Assembly (NCBI GenBank): GCA_035689345.1
Contig: DASSLR010000038.1
Span: forward strand, 36,812-100,811
Direction: 5' to 3'
DNA length: 64,000 nt
Source: CF-118 sp035689345
GTDB lineage: Bacteria > Chloroflexota > Dormibacteria > Dormibacterales > Dormibacteraceae
Each line of letters begins with the position of its first letter. The stretch's first letter is position 1. The notes beneath the pieces were generated by a model. That model saw nothing but the letters and a program-made list of their open reading frames with translations. It was not told where the DNA came from and did not search any database. This document shows, one piece after another, positions 1 through 7,617 of the stretch. The position numbers and the translations under genes were made by a program.

Positions 1-711
1 GGCGCGGCGAACCTCCTGCCCAACGCCGCCTGGCGGCTCGTCTGGGCGCTGAGCTCAATCAAGGGCCCCGACGGCAAGATCCGCATCGCCGGTTTCTACG
101 ACGACGTCCGCAAGCCGACCAAGGAAGAGGAGGCGATGCTCGGGCGCGTGCCCGACACCTCGGGCGAGATGCGCCGCGAGTACGGCCTCGACCAGCTGCT
201 CGATGGGGTCACGCAGGTGGAGCGCGCCTACTTCACGCCGACGGCCAACATCGCGGGCCTCAGTGCGGGCTACCAGGGCGAGGGCTCGAAGACGGTTCTC
301 CCGGCGGAGGCCAGGGCGAAGATGGATTTCCGGCTCGTGCCCAACCAGGATCCGCAGGACATCCTGCGCAAGCTGCAGAAGCACCTCGCCGACCACGGCT
401 TCGGCGACCTCCACCTGGAGGTGCTGGGCGCCGAGCCGCCAGGCATCACGGACCCGTCGGCGCCCATCGTCCGGCTCACCGCGGAGGTGGCCGAAGAGGT
501 CTACGGCAAGCCGGCGGTGATCTATCCGCTGACCGGCGGCACGACGCCGATGTTCGTCTTCACGACGCGAGGGGTCCCGGTCGTCAATCCCGGCGTGGGC
601 TGGGGCTCGCGCAACCGCGCCCACTCGCCGAACGAGTTCATGCGCCTGGTCGACTTCGAGAACGCGGCGCGCCACATCGCGCGTCTATTGAGTCGCTTCG
701 CGACCACGTGA
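1..711 (+). CDS. M20-family metallopeptidase, 5'-truncated
   Basis: The frame is open from base 1, so the gene begins outside the window; about 236 C-terminal residues are visible. The opening NAAWRLVWAL stretch, the dimerisation-domain region and the late motifs (TGGTTPMF, then AHSPNEF carrying a candidate zinc-ligand His) match the ArgE/DapE/carboxypeptidase G2 family. Members hydrolyse an amide bond in N-acyl amino acids or small peptides using two zinc ions. The catalytic N-terminal half with most metal ligands is missing, so substrate cannot be assigned. An ATG at 136 is internal and is not the true start. The next gene follows after about 50 bases on the same strand. Confidence 0.85.
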   Translation, partial: GAANLLPNAAWRLVWALSSIKGPDGKIRIAGFYDDVRKPTKEEEAMLGRVPDTSGEMRREYGLDQLLDGVTQVERAYFTPTANIAGLSAGYQGEGSKTVLPAEARAKMDFRLVPNQDPQDILRKLQKHLADHGFGDLHLEVLGAEPPGITDPSAPIVRLTAEVAEEVYGKPAVIYPLTGGTTPMFVFTTRGVPVVNPGVGWGSRNRAHSPNEFMRLVDFENAARHIARLLSRFATT

Positions 712-763
712 GCTAACCAGAACAGGCCCTCACTCCCGTTAGGCGCACTGGAGTGTGCACCCG

Positions 764-1993
764 ATGCTCATCGTCGTAGCCCTGGGCGGCGATGTTGCCA
801 ATCGCCCCACGGACGTTTCTGAAGCGGTACGGGCGATCTCACGCGAGCACTCCATCGTCCTCACCCACATCAACCGCCCGAATTCGCGCGGGCTGGGCAG
901 GCGGATTCAGCCGTATCCAGAGGCCTTGCCCAATGCTCCCGGCGAGGCTGCCCTGAACCTTGAACAGGCGCTGCGCCAGGCAACGCCGGACAGGCGGGTT
1001 GCCACCGTGGTGACGGACGTCATCGTCCGGCTGGTGCCGGTCGGGCCTCCTTACCTGGACACACCAGAGGGCCGCAATTCCATGGCCGGGCTCGGATGGA
1101 TGGTGGTCGCGGACTACAAAGGCCTCCGCCGGTGCATCCCCATGCCCGAGCCTCAGAGGGTCATCCAGCTGGAGGCAATAGAAGAACTGATCGCGGCGGG
1201 GTTCTCGCTGCTCTGCCCGTTTCGTGCCGGCCTCACCACCACGGAATCAACAGGTTTCGGGCCGCGGCCCGGCGAGGTTCAGATCGATGAGGACATGGCA
1301 GCCGCGGTGCTCGCGGAGCGGCTCGGGGCCGACCTGCTCGTGCTGCTGGGCAAGGCCGAAGTCGAGCGCGCAGACGTGGGTTGGGCGAGAGGCCCGGTCC
1401 CGCCGTTTGGCGCGAGCTCAAATGACGTCCTGAAGAAGATCTCGGGGTCCAGGGCCGAGGCCGCTTGCCGGTTCGTCGAGGCGACCGGAAGGCGCGCGGC
1501 GATCGGCGCCCTCGCCCACGCTGGTCAGGTCGTGAAGGGTGACAGCGGGATCCAGGTGGTTGCCAGGTCGCCGGAAACCGCCGACGCCGGCGCCGACGGT
1601 CATTCCGCGACCGTCCTGGTCATCAACGACAACGAGGTCGCTCTGCGCCTGTGCCGTCGCGTGCTCGAAAAGTCTGGTTACCGCGTGCTCACAGCGGCGG
1701 ACGGGCTCGAGGGCGTGTGGCTGGCGCTGGCCGATTCGCCCGACATGATCCTGCTCGACTGCGCGATGCCGGGCATGACGAGCCCGGAGGCGATGCGCCT
1801 GATCAAAAAGCAGAGACCCGATGTGCCGATCGTCATCACCACGGTGGACCCGTCGGAGTGGAACAGGCAGCGATACCTCGGGGCCGGGGCGGCCCGCGTG
1901 CTGCCCCTGCCTTTCAAGGTGATCGATCTGGTCGATGCGGCTGCCAGATTCGCTCCCAGTCCCCGTCTACAGAATCCACCCTGGTGGCAATGA
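764..1993 (+). CDS. Carbamate kinase-like domain fused to a response-regulator receiver domain
   Basis: Residues about 1-275 follow the carbamate kinase (ArcC) fold: an IVVALGG start, VVTDVIV, GPPYLDTPEG, GLGW, RRCIPMPEPQ, VQIDEDMA, ADLLVLLGK and RFVEATGRRA. Key motifs differ from ArcC: GGN is GGD, THGNGPQVG is THINRPNSRG, the GGGG(I/V)PV loop is CPFRAGLTTT, and the IDKD lysine is Glu. Residues about 285-405 are a CheY-like receiver (VLVINDN, LLDCAMPGM, VITT) that keeps the phospho-acceptor Asp but lacks one acidic-pocket Asp and the KPF lysine (PLPF here). ATG at 764 is chosen because GGAG lies 10 bases upstream and ArcC proteins start this way; GTG at 755 is possible. It is probably a sensor or scaffold, not an active kinase (inference). 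Confidence 0.75.
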   Translation: MLIVVALGGDVANRPTDVSEAVRAISREHSIVLTHINRPNSRGLGRRIQPYPEALPNAPGEAALNLEQALRQATPDRRVATVVTDVIVRLVPVGPPYLDTPEGRNSMAGLGWMVVADYKGLRRCIPMPEPQRVIQLEAIEELIAAGFSLLCPFRAGLTTTESTGFGPRPGEVQIDEDMAAAVLAERLGADLLVLLGKAEVERADVGWARGPVPPFGASSNDVLKKISGSRAEAACRFVEATGRRAAIGALAHAGQVVKGDSGIQVVARSPETADAGADGHSATVLVINDNEVALRLCRRVLEKSGYRVLTAADGLEGVWLALADSPDMILLDCAMPGMTSPEAMRLIKKQRPDVPIVITTVDPSEWNRQRYLGAGAARVLPLPFKVIDLVDAAARFAPSPRLQNPPWWQ

Positions 1994-2034
1994 CGGCTTC
2001 GTAAACCGCGGGTCCCGCCAGACTATCGGCACCG

Positions 2035-3273
2035 ATGACCGATGCCGGACGCGACCTCGAGCGATCGATTCGAGGATTGAACTGGACCTACGCGCTCATG
2101 GGCGCGGCCGACGCGACGCTGCTGCCCTACGTGCCGCTCTACCTCGCGGCAAGAAAGCTCGACGTCCTTCAGATCGGCGTGGTGCTCGCGTTCGCGGCCG
2201 CGGGCTGGTTCGTCGCCGGCCTGGCGTGGGCCTACGTGGCAGACCGCACGGGCAAGCCCGAAGGCGCGGTGATGGGCGCGACCGTGGCGGCGGTGGTCGT
2301 CTCCCTCGTCCTGCCGTGGACGAGCGGCGTGGTCGCGGTCGGCACCGTGACGGTACTCCTCTCCGTCGCGCGGGCGCCATTCACGATGCTCGACCCGATA
2401 ACCCTCCAGCGCTTACGCGAGTCCAGCCGCACGCGGTACGCGCGCATCCGGCTGCGCATGAGCGCCGGCTGGGCCCTGTCCGCCGTGCTGGCGGGTGCGG
2501 GCTACCAGATGCTTGGACTGAAGTTCATGCCCTTCACCTACGCGCTCATGGTCGGATTGGTGGGCGCGTGGTGCGCGCGCGCGTTGCGGCCCGGCGCCAC
2601 GCGGCAGCCGGTGACGCCGGCCGCGGTCGCGACGCGACGCCTGCCTGCGATCTCCACGGCAATGCTCGGCTTTACCGCGGCGTGCCTGCTCCTCGGCGTG
2701 TCGACAGCGGCCGCGCAGAACTTCGTGGTGCTGCGTATCGACTTTCTCGGCGGTGGTGCGCTGCTCATCGGCGCGGCGGCGGCGTTCCAGGCCGTGACCG
2801 AGATTCCGACGATGGGCTTCACGCACGTGCTGACTCGCCGCCTGAGCCACTCGATGCTCTTTGCGCTCGGCTCGGCCATCTTCATGGCCGTCTTCCTCGC
2901 GTGGGCCCTGATCACCAACCCGGTCGCCTTGGCGCTGCTGAAGTTCGTCACAGGCGTCGGTTTCGCGCTGACCTACGTCGCCGCGGTTCTCATCGCCGAC
3001 GAGCTCTGGCCCGCGCGCCTGCGCGCCACCGGACAGGCGGTCACCAAGTCGGTGATGTTCGGCCTGGCGCCAATCGCCGGCAACTTCGGTGGCGGCTTCG
3101 TGTACGCGACATACGGCCCGAGCGCGATGTTCGCCATCTCCGCGGCGGTGGTGGGGGCGGCCGGCGTCGCGGGGCTGCTGGCGTTGCCTGCTCCGAAACC
3201 GCGCGCTCAGCCGGAGCCGGCGGTTACCTCGGCCGCTTTGCCAGAAACGATTCCCGAATCAGCCGGTCCCTGA
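2035..3273 (+). CDS. MFS transporter
   Basis: A 412-residue protein with about 11-12 hydrophobic segments. The first loop carries the MFS-type DRTGKPEG signature at about residues 70-77, and the second half repeats the pattern. The N-terminus (WTYALMGAADATLLPYVPLYL) resembles the MFS_1_like/LacY-type branch. It should move a small solute across the cytoplasmic membrane by proton coupling or facilitation; the substrate cannot be read from the sequence. ATG at 2035 follows the upstream stop by about 40 bases. The 3' end overlaps the convergent methyltransferase gene by 50 bases. Confidence 0.85.
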   Translation: MTDAGRDLERSIRGLNWTYALMGAADATLLPYVPLYLAARKLDVLQIGVVLAFAAAGWFVAGLAWAYVADRTGKPEGAVMGATVAAVVVSLVLPWTSGVVAVGTVTVLLSVARAPFTMLDPITLQRLRESSRTRYARIRLRMSAGWALSAVLAGAGYQMLGLKFMPFTYALMVGLVGAWCARALRPGATRQPVTPAAVATRRLPAISTAMLGFTAACLLLGVSTAAAQNFVVLRIDFLGGGALLIGAAAAFQAVTEIPTMGFTHVLTRRLSHSMLFALGSAIFMAVFLAWALITNPVALALLKFVTGVGFALTYVAAVLIADELWPARLRATGQAVTKSVMFGLAPIAGNFGGGFVYATYGPSAMFAISAAVVGAAGVAGLLALPAPKPRAQPEPAVTSAALPETIPESAGP

Positions 3274-3940
3274 TCACCATCGGCGCGAATCCCGCCTCGC
3301 GCAGCAGCCGCAGCCAGCGAGCCCGCCGGAAGAGGCCCTGCACGTGGCGATCGTGCGCCACCCGCGCCTTGCCGCCGCGGTCGCGCAGCAGGATCGCGAA
3401 GTCGACGACGTAGGTCGTATCGGTCGGGTCGGGGTCGAACGTCCACTGCAGAAAACGCAGGCTCTCGCCGCCTCTGCCGTCGCCGCCACCGGTGTCGGTT
3501 CCGGGCTCGAAGGTCTCGGTGACGAAATCGGGCACGAACAGGGCGGCCCCGCCCGGCCGGCAGTGCACGAAGGCGGTTCGCATCACGGCCGCCAGGTCCG
3601 TCTCCGTGGTCATGTGGCAGATGGCGTCGTGGACGAACACGGCGTCGAACGTCTGCCGGAGTCGCACCGTGCGGATGTCGCCCTTCACGTGCCGGCAGTC
3701 CGGGTTGAGCTTGCGGCTCACCCGCAGCATCCGGGGAGACATGTCCACCAGCGTCATCTGGAAGTGCGCCTTCAGGTGGGAGGCGCTGCTGCCGCCGCCC
3801 GAGCCAAGCTCCAGCACCGTCCGCGGAGCGGGCCGCGTCGAGCGGCGGATCACTCGCGAGAAATGCGCCGCCTCGCGCCGGTACTGCGCGTGGTCGGCGA
3901 AGACCGGCCACCACTTCGCGAGCTCGTCGTACAGCTTCAT
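3224..3940 (-). CDS. Class I SAM-dependent methyltransferase
   Basis: 238 residues. Motif I VLELGSGGGSS lies at about 42-52 and the acidic end of beta-2 is LVDMSPRML; a GDIRT motif and FDAVFVHDAICHM follow, the usual order of a Rossmann-type methyltransferase. Such enzymes transfer a methyl group from S-adenosylmethionine; the acceptor is unknown. The gene is convergent with the MFS gene and shares 50 bases with it. A terminator-like hairpin for the next minus-strand gene lies just upstream of its ATG at 3940, so it probably has its own promoter or depends on read-through. Confidence 0.85.
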   Translation of the reverse strand: MKLYDELAKWWPVFADHAQYRREAAHFSRVIRRSTRPAPRTVLELGSGGGSSASHLKAHFQMTLVDMSPRMLRVSRKLNPDCRHVKGDIRTVRLRQTFDAVFVHDAICHMTTETDLAAVMRTAFVHCRPGGAALFVPDFVTETFEPGTDTGGGDGRGGESLRFLQWTFDPDPTDTTYVVDFAILLRDRGGKARVAHDRHVQGLFRRARWLRLLREAGFAPMVIRDRLIRESFLAKRPR

Positions 3941-3955
3941 CTGATGCGGTCGATG

Positions 3956-3991
3956 AAAAACAGTGGCGCCGGGGCCACAGTACCCCGGCGC
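3956..3991 (-). terminator. Rho-independent terminator candidate downstream of the lysine-rich microprotein
   Basis: On the minus strand a perfect 9-bp GC-rich stem (3966-3974 with 3983-3991, 8-nt loop) is followed five bases later by TTTTT (3956-3960). It sits about 32 bases past the TAA of the microprotein gene and just before the methyltransferase ATG, so it would separate the two transcripts. Confidence 0.65.
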
Positions 3992-4022
3992 ATTAAACGC
4001 TACGAACTAAAGGACGCTGAGC

Positions 4023-4085
4023 TTAGCGCTTCTTCGCGGCCTTCTTCTTCGCAGGCTTCTTCGCGGCCTTCTTCTTGGCAGCCAT
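4023..4085 (-). CDS. 20-residue lysine/alanine-rich microprotein (histone H1-tail-like)
   Basis: An ATG at 4085 opens a 21-codon frame ending in TAA at 4023. The product is MAAKKKAAKKPAKKKAAKKR: eleven Lys, one Arg and almost only Ala/Pro otherwise, with no acidic residue. A strong Shine-Dalgarno (GAGGAGGT) lies about 5 bases upstream, a promoter-like pair lies further upstream, and a terminator hairpin follows, so it looks like a complete transcription unit. AAKK/AAKP repeats are typical of bacterial histone H1-like tails and nucleoid proteins such as HU extensions, so binding to DNA or RNA is a reasonable inference. No globular domain is present. Confidence 0.7.
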   Translation of the reverse strand: MAAKKKAAKKPAKKKAAKKR

Positions 4086-4125
4086 GTTTTACCTCCTCGT
4101 CAAGATTTGGCGGGACCCGACACAA

Positions 4126-4153
4126 ATTCTTCTGGCGGGTCCTGATGCGTCAA
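4126..4153 (-). promoter_or_regulatory. Promoter-like sequence for the lysine-rich microprotein
   Basis: On the minus strand TTGACG (4148-4153) and AAGAAT (4126-4131) are separated by 16 bases, a reasonable match to sigma-70 -35/-10 elements. An inverted repeat (GGACCCG / CGGGTCC) flanks the -10 region and could be an operator. The predicted transcript starts about 35 bases before the ATG at 4085. Between here and 4256 nothing else codes. Confidence 0.4.
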
Positions 4154-4256
4154 CGAAAGGATGTATTTGCTCGTCTCGGGTGACGCCTCTGTGAGGGCAT
4201 ACATGACGAACAACATCGATCCGCAGTGCTGTGATACCTGAATCGACACACCTATG

Positions 4257-5240
4257 TCAAGGAATTTTGTGAGTAGTTATCCCCAGCACCCGCGCCGCGT
4301 TGTCCGAAAAAACGGCCGCGCGTTGCGATTCATCGATGTCTGATGCGTCGATGTCATCGATTGTCGACGCGACTGCCGATGGCGGACCAAGGGGCATGTC
4401 AGTGCCGAAGAGCACGTGGTCGAAACCGAAAAAATCGAGCACGCACTGCACCGCGTGCGGCGCTCCGAACATCGCGGTGTCCGCGTAGAAGCGCCGGAAG
4501 TAGTCGAGCGGCGGACGCGGCAGCGCGTCCTTGACCTCGCGGTAACCCGGACCCATGCCGAGCCGCGCCGCGAAGTGCGGGACCATGCCCGCGCCGTGGT
4601 GCGCGAGCACCTTCAACCTCGGATGGCGCTCCATCGCGCCCGAGTAGACGAGCCGGGACAGCGCCGCCGCGGTCTCGTACGGCCAGCCGAGCGACCACCA
4701 GAGCCCGAAGTTCGACTCGGCGTGGCGCGTGGGGTGCAGCCACACCGTCCGGTCCAGGTTTTCGAGCCGCGAGAGCAGTGGCTCGAAGCGCACGTCGTCC
4801 AGCTGCACGCCGAGAACGTTCGAATAGACCTGCGCGCCGAGCGCGCCCAGCTCGGAAACGGCGCGGTCCAGCTCGCGCAGCGAGGCGTCGACGTCGTTGA
4901 GAGGCAGCGCCGCAGCAAAACCGGCGAACCGGTCGGGATGGGAGCGCACCAGCTCCGCCATCTCGTCGTTGGCCAGCCGCGCGAACTCCGCGGCCACGCC
5001 AGGCGGGCCGATCTCCTCGATGGGCGGCACCGCCAGCACGAGGACCTGCGCGTAGTCATCGAAGCGGTCGATCGCGCGCCACCGCGCGTCGAGGTCGGTC
5101 AGGGCCTCGTCGAAGTTGAAGACGCCCTCGCGGTAGTAGCGAAGCTGCGCCGGCGCCATCGACGCCTCGAGCTGCGCCTCCAGCCGGTCGAGGTAGCGGC
5201 GCGGCAGGATGTGCGCGAACGCGTCGATCATGCGGGTCAC
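4257..5240 (-). CDS. Amidohydrolase family protein (ACMSD-like), first metal motif altered
   Basis: 327 residues of the Amidohydro_2 TIM-barrel type: IDAFAHILPRRY at the N-terminus, VWLHPTRH at about 177, VLAHHGAGMVPHF at about 230, and LFGTDMPLGPP near the end. Relatives such as aminocarboxymuconate-semialdehyde decarboxylase and gamma-resorcylate decarboxylase perform zinc-dependent non-oxidative decarboxylation or hydrolysis. The usual HxH metal motif reads FAH here, so one ligand is missing while the other His and Asp ligands are present. The GTG start at 5240 has GAGGT about 5 bases upstream; an ATG at 5231 is the alternative. It is divergent from the microprotein that starts 10 bases away. 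Confidence 0.8.
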   Translation of the reverse strand: MTRMIDAFAHILPRRYLDRLEAQLEASMAPAQLRYYREGVFNFDEALTDLDARWRAIDRFDDYAQVLVLAVPPIEEIGPPGVAAEFARLANDEMAELVRSHPDRFAGFAAALPLNDVDASLRELDRAVSELGALGAQVYSNVLGVQLDDVRFEPLLSRLENLDRTVWLHPTRHAESNFGLWWSLGWPYETAAALSRLVYSGAMERHPRLKVLAHHGAGMVPHFAARLGMGPGYREVKDALPRPPLDYFRRFYADTAMFGAPHAVQCVLDFFGFDHVLFGTDMPLGPPSAVASTIDDIDASDIDESQRAAVFSDNAARVLGITTHKIP

Positions 5241-5249
5241 AATGACCTC

Positions 5250-5399
5250 ATGAACCTGAGCACGCTCGTCCTGATTCTTGCGTTGATCGTTTTCGTGGCG
5301 GCGGCGGTGGGATGGAAGTGGCGCAAGACGGACCTCATCGCGGTAGGGCTCGCGCTGCTGACCCTGGCAATGCTGATCGGTTCGGTGCGCCTCGGCTGA
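5250..5399 (+). CDS. Small membrane protein, 49 residues, two transmembrane helices
   Basis: ATG at 5250 to TGA at 5397-5399. The protein has two hydrophobic helices (about residues 3-20 and 28-46) joined by the short basic turn KWRKTD, so it is a helical hairpin in the cytoplasmic membrane. No clear Shine-Dalgarno precedes it; initiation may be leaderless. No family is recognised. Positive charge in the loop suggests both ends face outside. Confidence 0.55.
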   Translation: MNLSTLVLILALIVFVAAAVGWKWRKTDLIAVGLALLTLAMLIGSVRLG

Positions 5400-5411
5400 G
5401 GCGGGAAACGC

Positions 5412-5960
5412 CTACTCCGCGACCGACCTGACCTGGGCCGCCTGCTCGCGCGGCCTGGTCAGCACACTGAGAATGTCCAGCGCCCAACCGTCGTGGGCCA
5501 CTTCGTCGCGCGCCGGCAGGGCCGACGCGTCGAACCAGCGCGCCGCTTCGGTGTTGTCGCCGGGCGTGAGCTGCGTGCCGTCATCGGCCTGGCCCGTGAG
5601 ATGGAAGACGATGTGCCAGTCCGCGCCACCCTCGAAGGACTCGACGAACCCGAAGTCGAGCTCGGCAACGTCCACGCCGGCTTGCTCGCGCAGGATGCGC
5701 AGCCCGGCGTCCAGCGGATGCTCGGACCGGCGCAGGTAGTCGTCGGGCAGGAACCAGCCTGTCTGGCCGTCGTACCGGCGCACGTCGCGGTATTTCACGA
5801 GGAGGACCGCCTCGCCGCGCCGCAGCGTGACGTCGGCCACGAGCTTGATCCGGCCTTGCGACTTCGGCTCGGGCTGGGCGGCGCCGGTGAGCCAGGCGCC
5901 TCCGAAGAAGTGCTCGATCGCGTCGTGCAGCCCGTGGTGCTCCTCTTCCTCGTCGTCCAC
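5412..5960 (-). CDS. NUDIX hydrolase-like protein with degenerate Nudix box
   Basis: 182 residues. The strand pattern RIKLVADVTLRR, VLLVKYRDV, GWFLPDDYLR and a following helix fit the Nudix fold, whose members cleave nucleoside diphosphates linked to another group. The Nudix box itself is degenerate: where GX5EX7REUXEEXGU is expected, the helix reads RILREQAGV, with the first catalytic Glu replaced by Ile and the second by Gln. Catalysis on the usual substrates is therefore doubtful. The start at 5960 is GTG with an acidic/His N-terminus (DDEEEEHH). It is divergent from the kinase gene, with 47 bases between them. Confidence 0.7.
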   Translation of the reverse strand: MDDEEEEHHGLHDAIEHFFGGAWLTGAAQPEPKSQGRIKLVADVTLRRGEAVLLVKYRDVRRYDGQTGWFLPDDYLRRSEHPLDAGLRILREQAGVDVAELDFGFVESFEGGADWHIVFHLTGQADDGTQLTPGDNTEAARWFDASALPARDEVAHDGWALDILSVLTRPREQAAQVRSVAE

Positions 5961-6007
5961 GACGAACGCATTCTGATCTCAATTCCGGCCGGATATCCTT
6001 CCACTCG

Positions 6008-7612
6008 ATGAAGCTGGCGCCAGGCGTCCAGGTCGGGCCGTACCAGATCGTCGAGCAGGTCGGCCGGGGCGGCATGGCCACCGTGTTCAAGGCCTACCAG
6101 CCGGCCCTGGAGCGGATGGTCGCCCTCAAGGTGCTGCCTGAGGTGCTGGCCGAGGACCCGCAATTCCGCGAGCGCTTCCGGCGCGAGGCGGTGGCGATCG
6201 CGAAGCTGCGTCATCCCAGCATCCTCGCCGTCTACGACCACGGCGAGTTCGAGGACCAGCTCTACATCGTCACCGAGTTCGTCGAGGGCGGCACGTTCGC
6301 GGGCGAGCTCGGCAAGCCGCTGGGTGTCGCGCGCACGACGCAGGTGCTGGGGTCGATCGCGTCGGCGCTCGACTACGCGCACAGGCAGGGCGTGCTCCAC
6401 CGCGACGTGAAGCCATCGAACATCCTCATCAATAAGGAAGGAGCCGCGGTCCTCGGCGACTTCGGCCTGGCCCGGATGATGGCGCCGACGGGCGAGCGCC
6501 TTACGCGCATCGACATGGTCGTCGGCACGCCGGAATACATGTCGCCGGAGCAGTGCGCGGGCAAGGACGCGGGCCCGGCGTCCGACCAGTACTCGCTGGG
6601 CGTCGTGGCTTTCGAGGCGCTCACCGGCCACGTGCCATACGAGGCCGAGACCCCCGCGGCCGTGATGCTCGAGCAGATCCAGTCGCCGCTGCCCGACCCG
6701 CGCACCGTGAACCCCGATCTCGCCGTGAGCGTCGAGCTGGCCTTGATGAAGTCGCTCGCGAAGGACCCGGCCGACCGCTTCGAATCGTGCGGCGAGTTCA
6801 TCAAAGCGATCGAGACGCCGTCCGCGGTCGCGGCCGTGCCACCCGCGCCGACCATGCGACAACCGGTCGCCACCCCGGCTGCCTCAGCGCCATCACCGCC
6901 ACGGCGAGCCGGGATCCAGAGATGGCAGATCGCCGCCGCGGCGGCGCTGGTCGCCGTGCTGGCGATCGCCGGGATCGCCTACGCGGTGTCGAGCCGGCAG
7001 CACAACACCGCCACCAACGTGGGATCGAATTTCGGTCCGGCGCATGGATCGCAGGTCAACGCGGTGAAGCTCAACTCGACGGCGTGGAGCGGCGGCGTCG
7101 AGCCGTCACCGGATCCCGACAAGTCGATGTCCATCTCCTACCCGGGCAGCTCGATCGACCTGAAGATTCTCAAGAGCGGGGCAGGCATCGGCGCCGAGTT
7201 CGACGGACCGGCCCTCAAGGACTACGTGGCCGACTTCGTCTTCAAGGTCGACCCGGGCAGCGACTTCGGCGTCAACTGGGAGCTGATCCAGCCCGCCAAC
7301 GACAGCCAGAAGGCGGAGGTCTACCTGCACATCGACGTCACGGGCGAGACGATGACCGTGATCCTCTCCCCGTACAACGGGAACGACCAGGCGATGACCG
7401 CATCCATACCTCTGCCCCAGGTGCAGCGGGCCGCGACCACCGACATCGCGGTCACCGTGAACAGCGGCACCGTGACCCTTTATCTCAACGGCAAGAAGGT
7501 CGGCCAGGGCACCGAGACCATGGTCACGGGTCCGGCATCGCCCTCGCTGTACATGAACGGCACCGCCGGGACGCTGCACATCCTGTCGCTGCGCTACTAC
7601 ACGCTGCCGTAG
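6008..7612 (+). CDS. Membrane serine/threonine protein kinase with extracytoplasmic beta domain
   Basis: 534 residues. The kinase domain spans about 11-270: glycine loop GRGGMATVF (19-27), Lys41 in VALKVL, HRDVKPSN (131-138), DFG (151-153), GTPEYMSPEQ and the DQYSLG region. All catalytic residues are present, so it should be an active Hanks-type (PknB-like) kinase. A Pro/Ala-rich linker leads to one transmembrane helix (about 306-328). The outside region (about 335-534) is beta-rich and resembles a concanavalin/LamG-type sandwich rather than PASTA repeats, suggesting sensing of glycans or another surface ligand. The next gene starts six bases after its stop, suggesting co-transcription. Confidence 0.88.
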   Translation: MKLAPGVQVGPYQIVEQVGRGGMATVFKAYQPALERMVALKVLPEVLAEDPQFRERFRREAVAIAKLRHPSILAVYDHGEFEDQLYIVTEFVEGGTFAGELGKPLGVARTTQVLGSIASALDYAHRQGVLHRDVKPSNILINKEGAAVLGDFGLARMMAPTGERLTRIDMVVGTPEYMSPEQCAGKDAGPASDQYSLGVVAFEALTGHVPYEAETPAAVMLEQIQSPLPDPRTVNPDLAVSVELALMKSLAKDPADRFESCGEFIKAIETPSAVAAVPPAPTMRQPVATPAASAPSPPRRAGIQRWQIAAAAALVAVLAIAGIAYAVSSRQHNTATNVGSNFGPAHGSQVNAVKLNSTAWSGGVEPSPDPDKSMSISYPGSSIDLKILKSGAGIGAEFDGPALKDYVADFVFKVDPGSDFGVNWELIQPANDSQKAEVYLHIDVTGETMTVILSPYNGNDQAMTASIPLPQVQRAATTDIAVTVNSGTVTLYLNGKKVGQGTETMVTGPASPSLYMNGTAGTLHILSLRYYTLP

Positions 7613-7617
7613 CGCAG

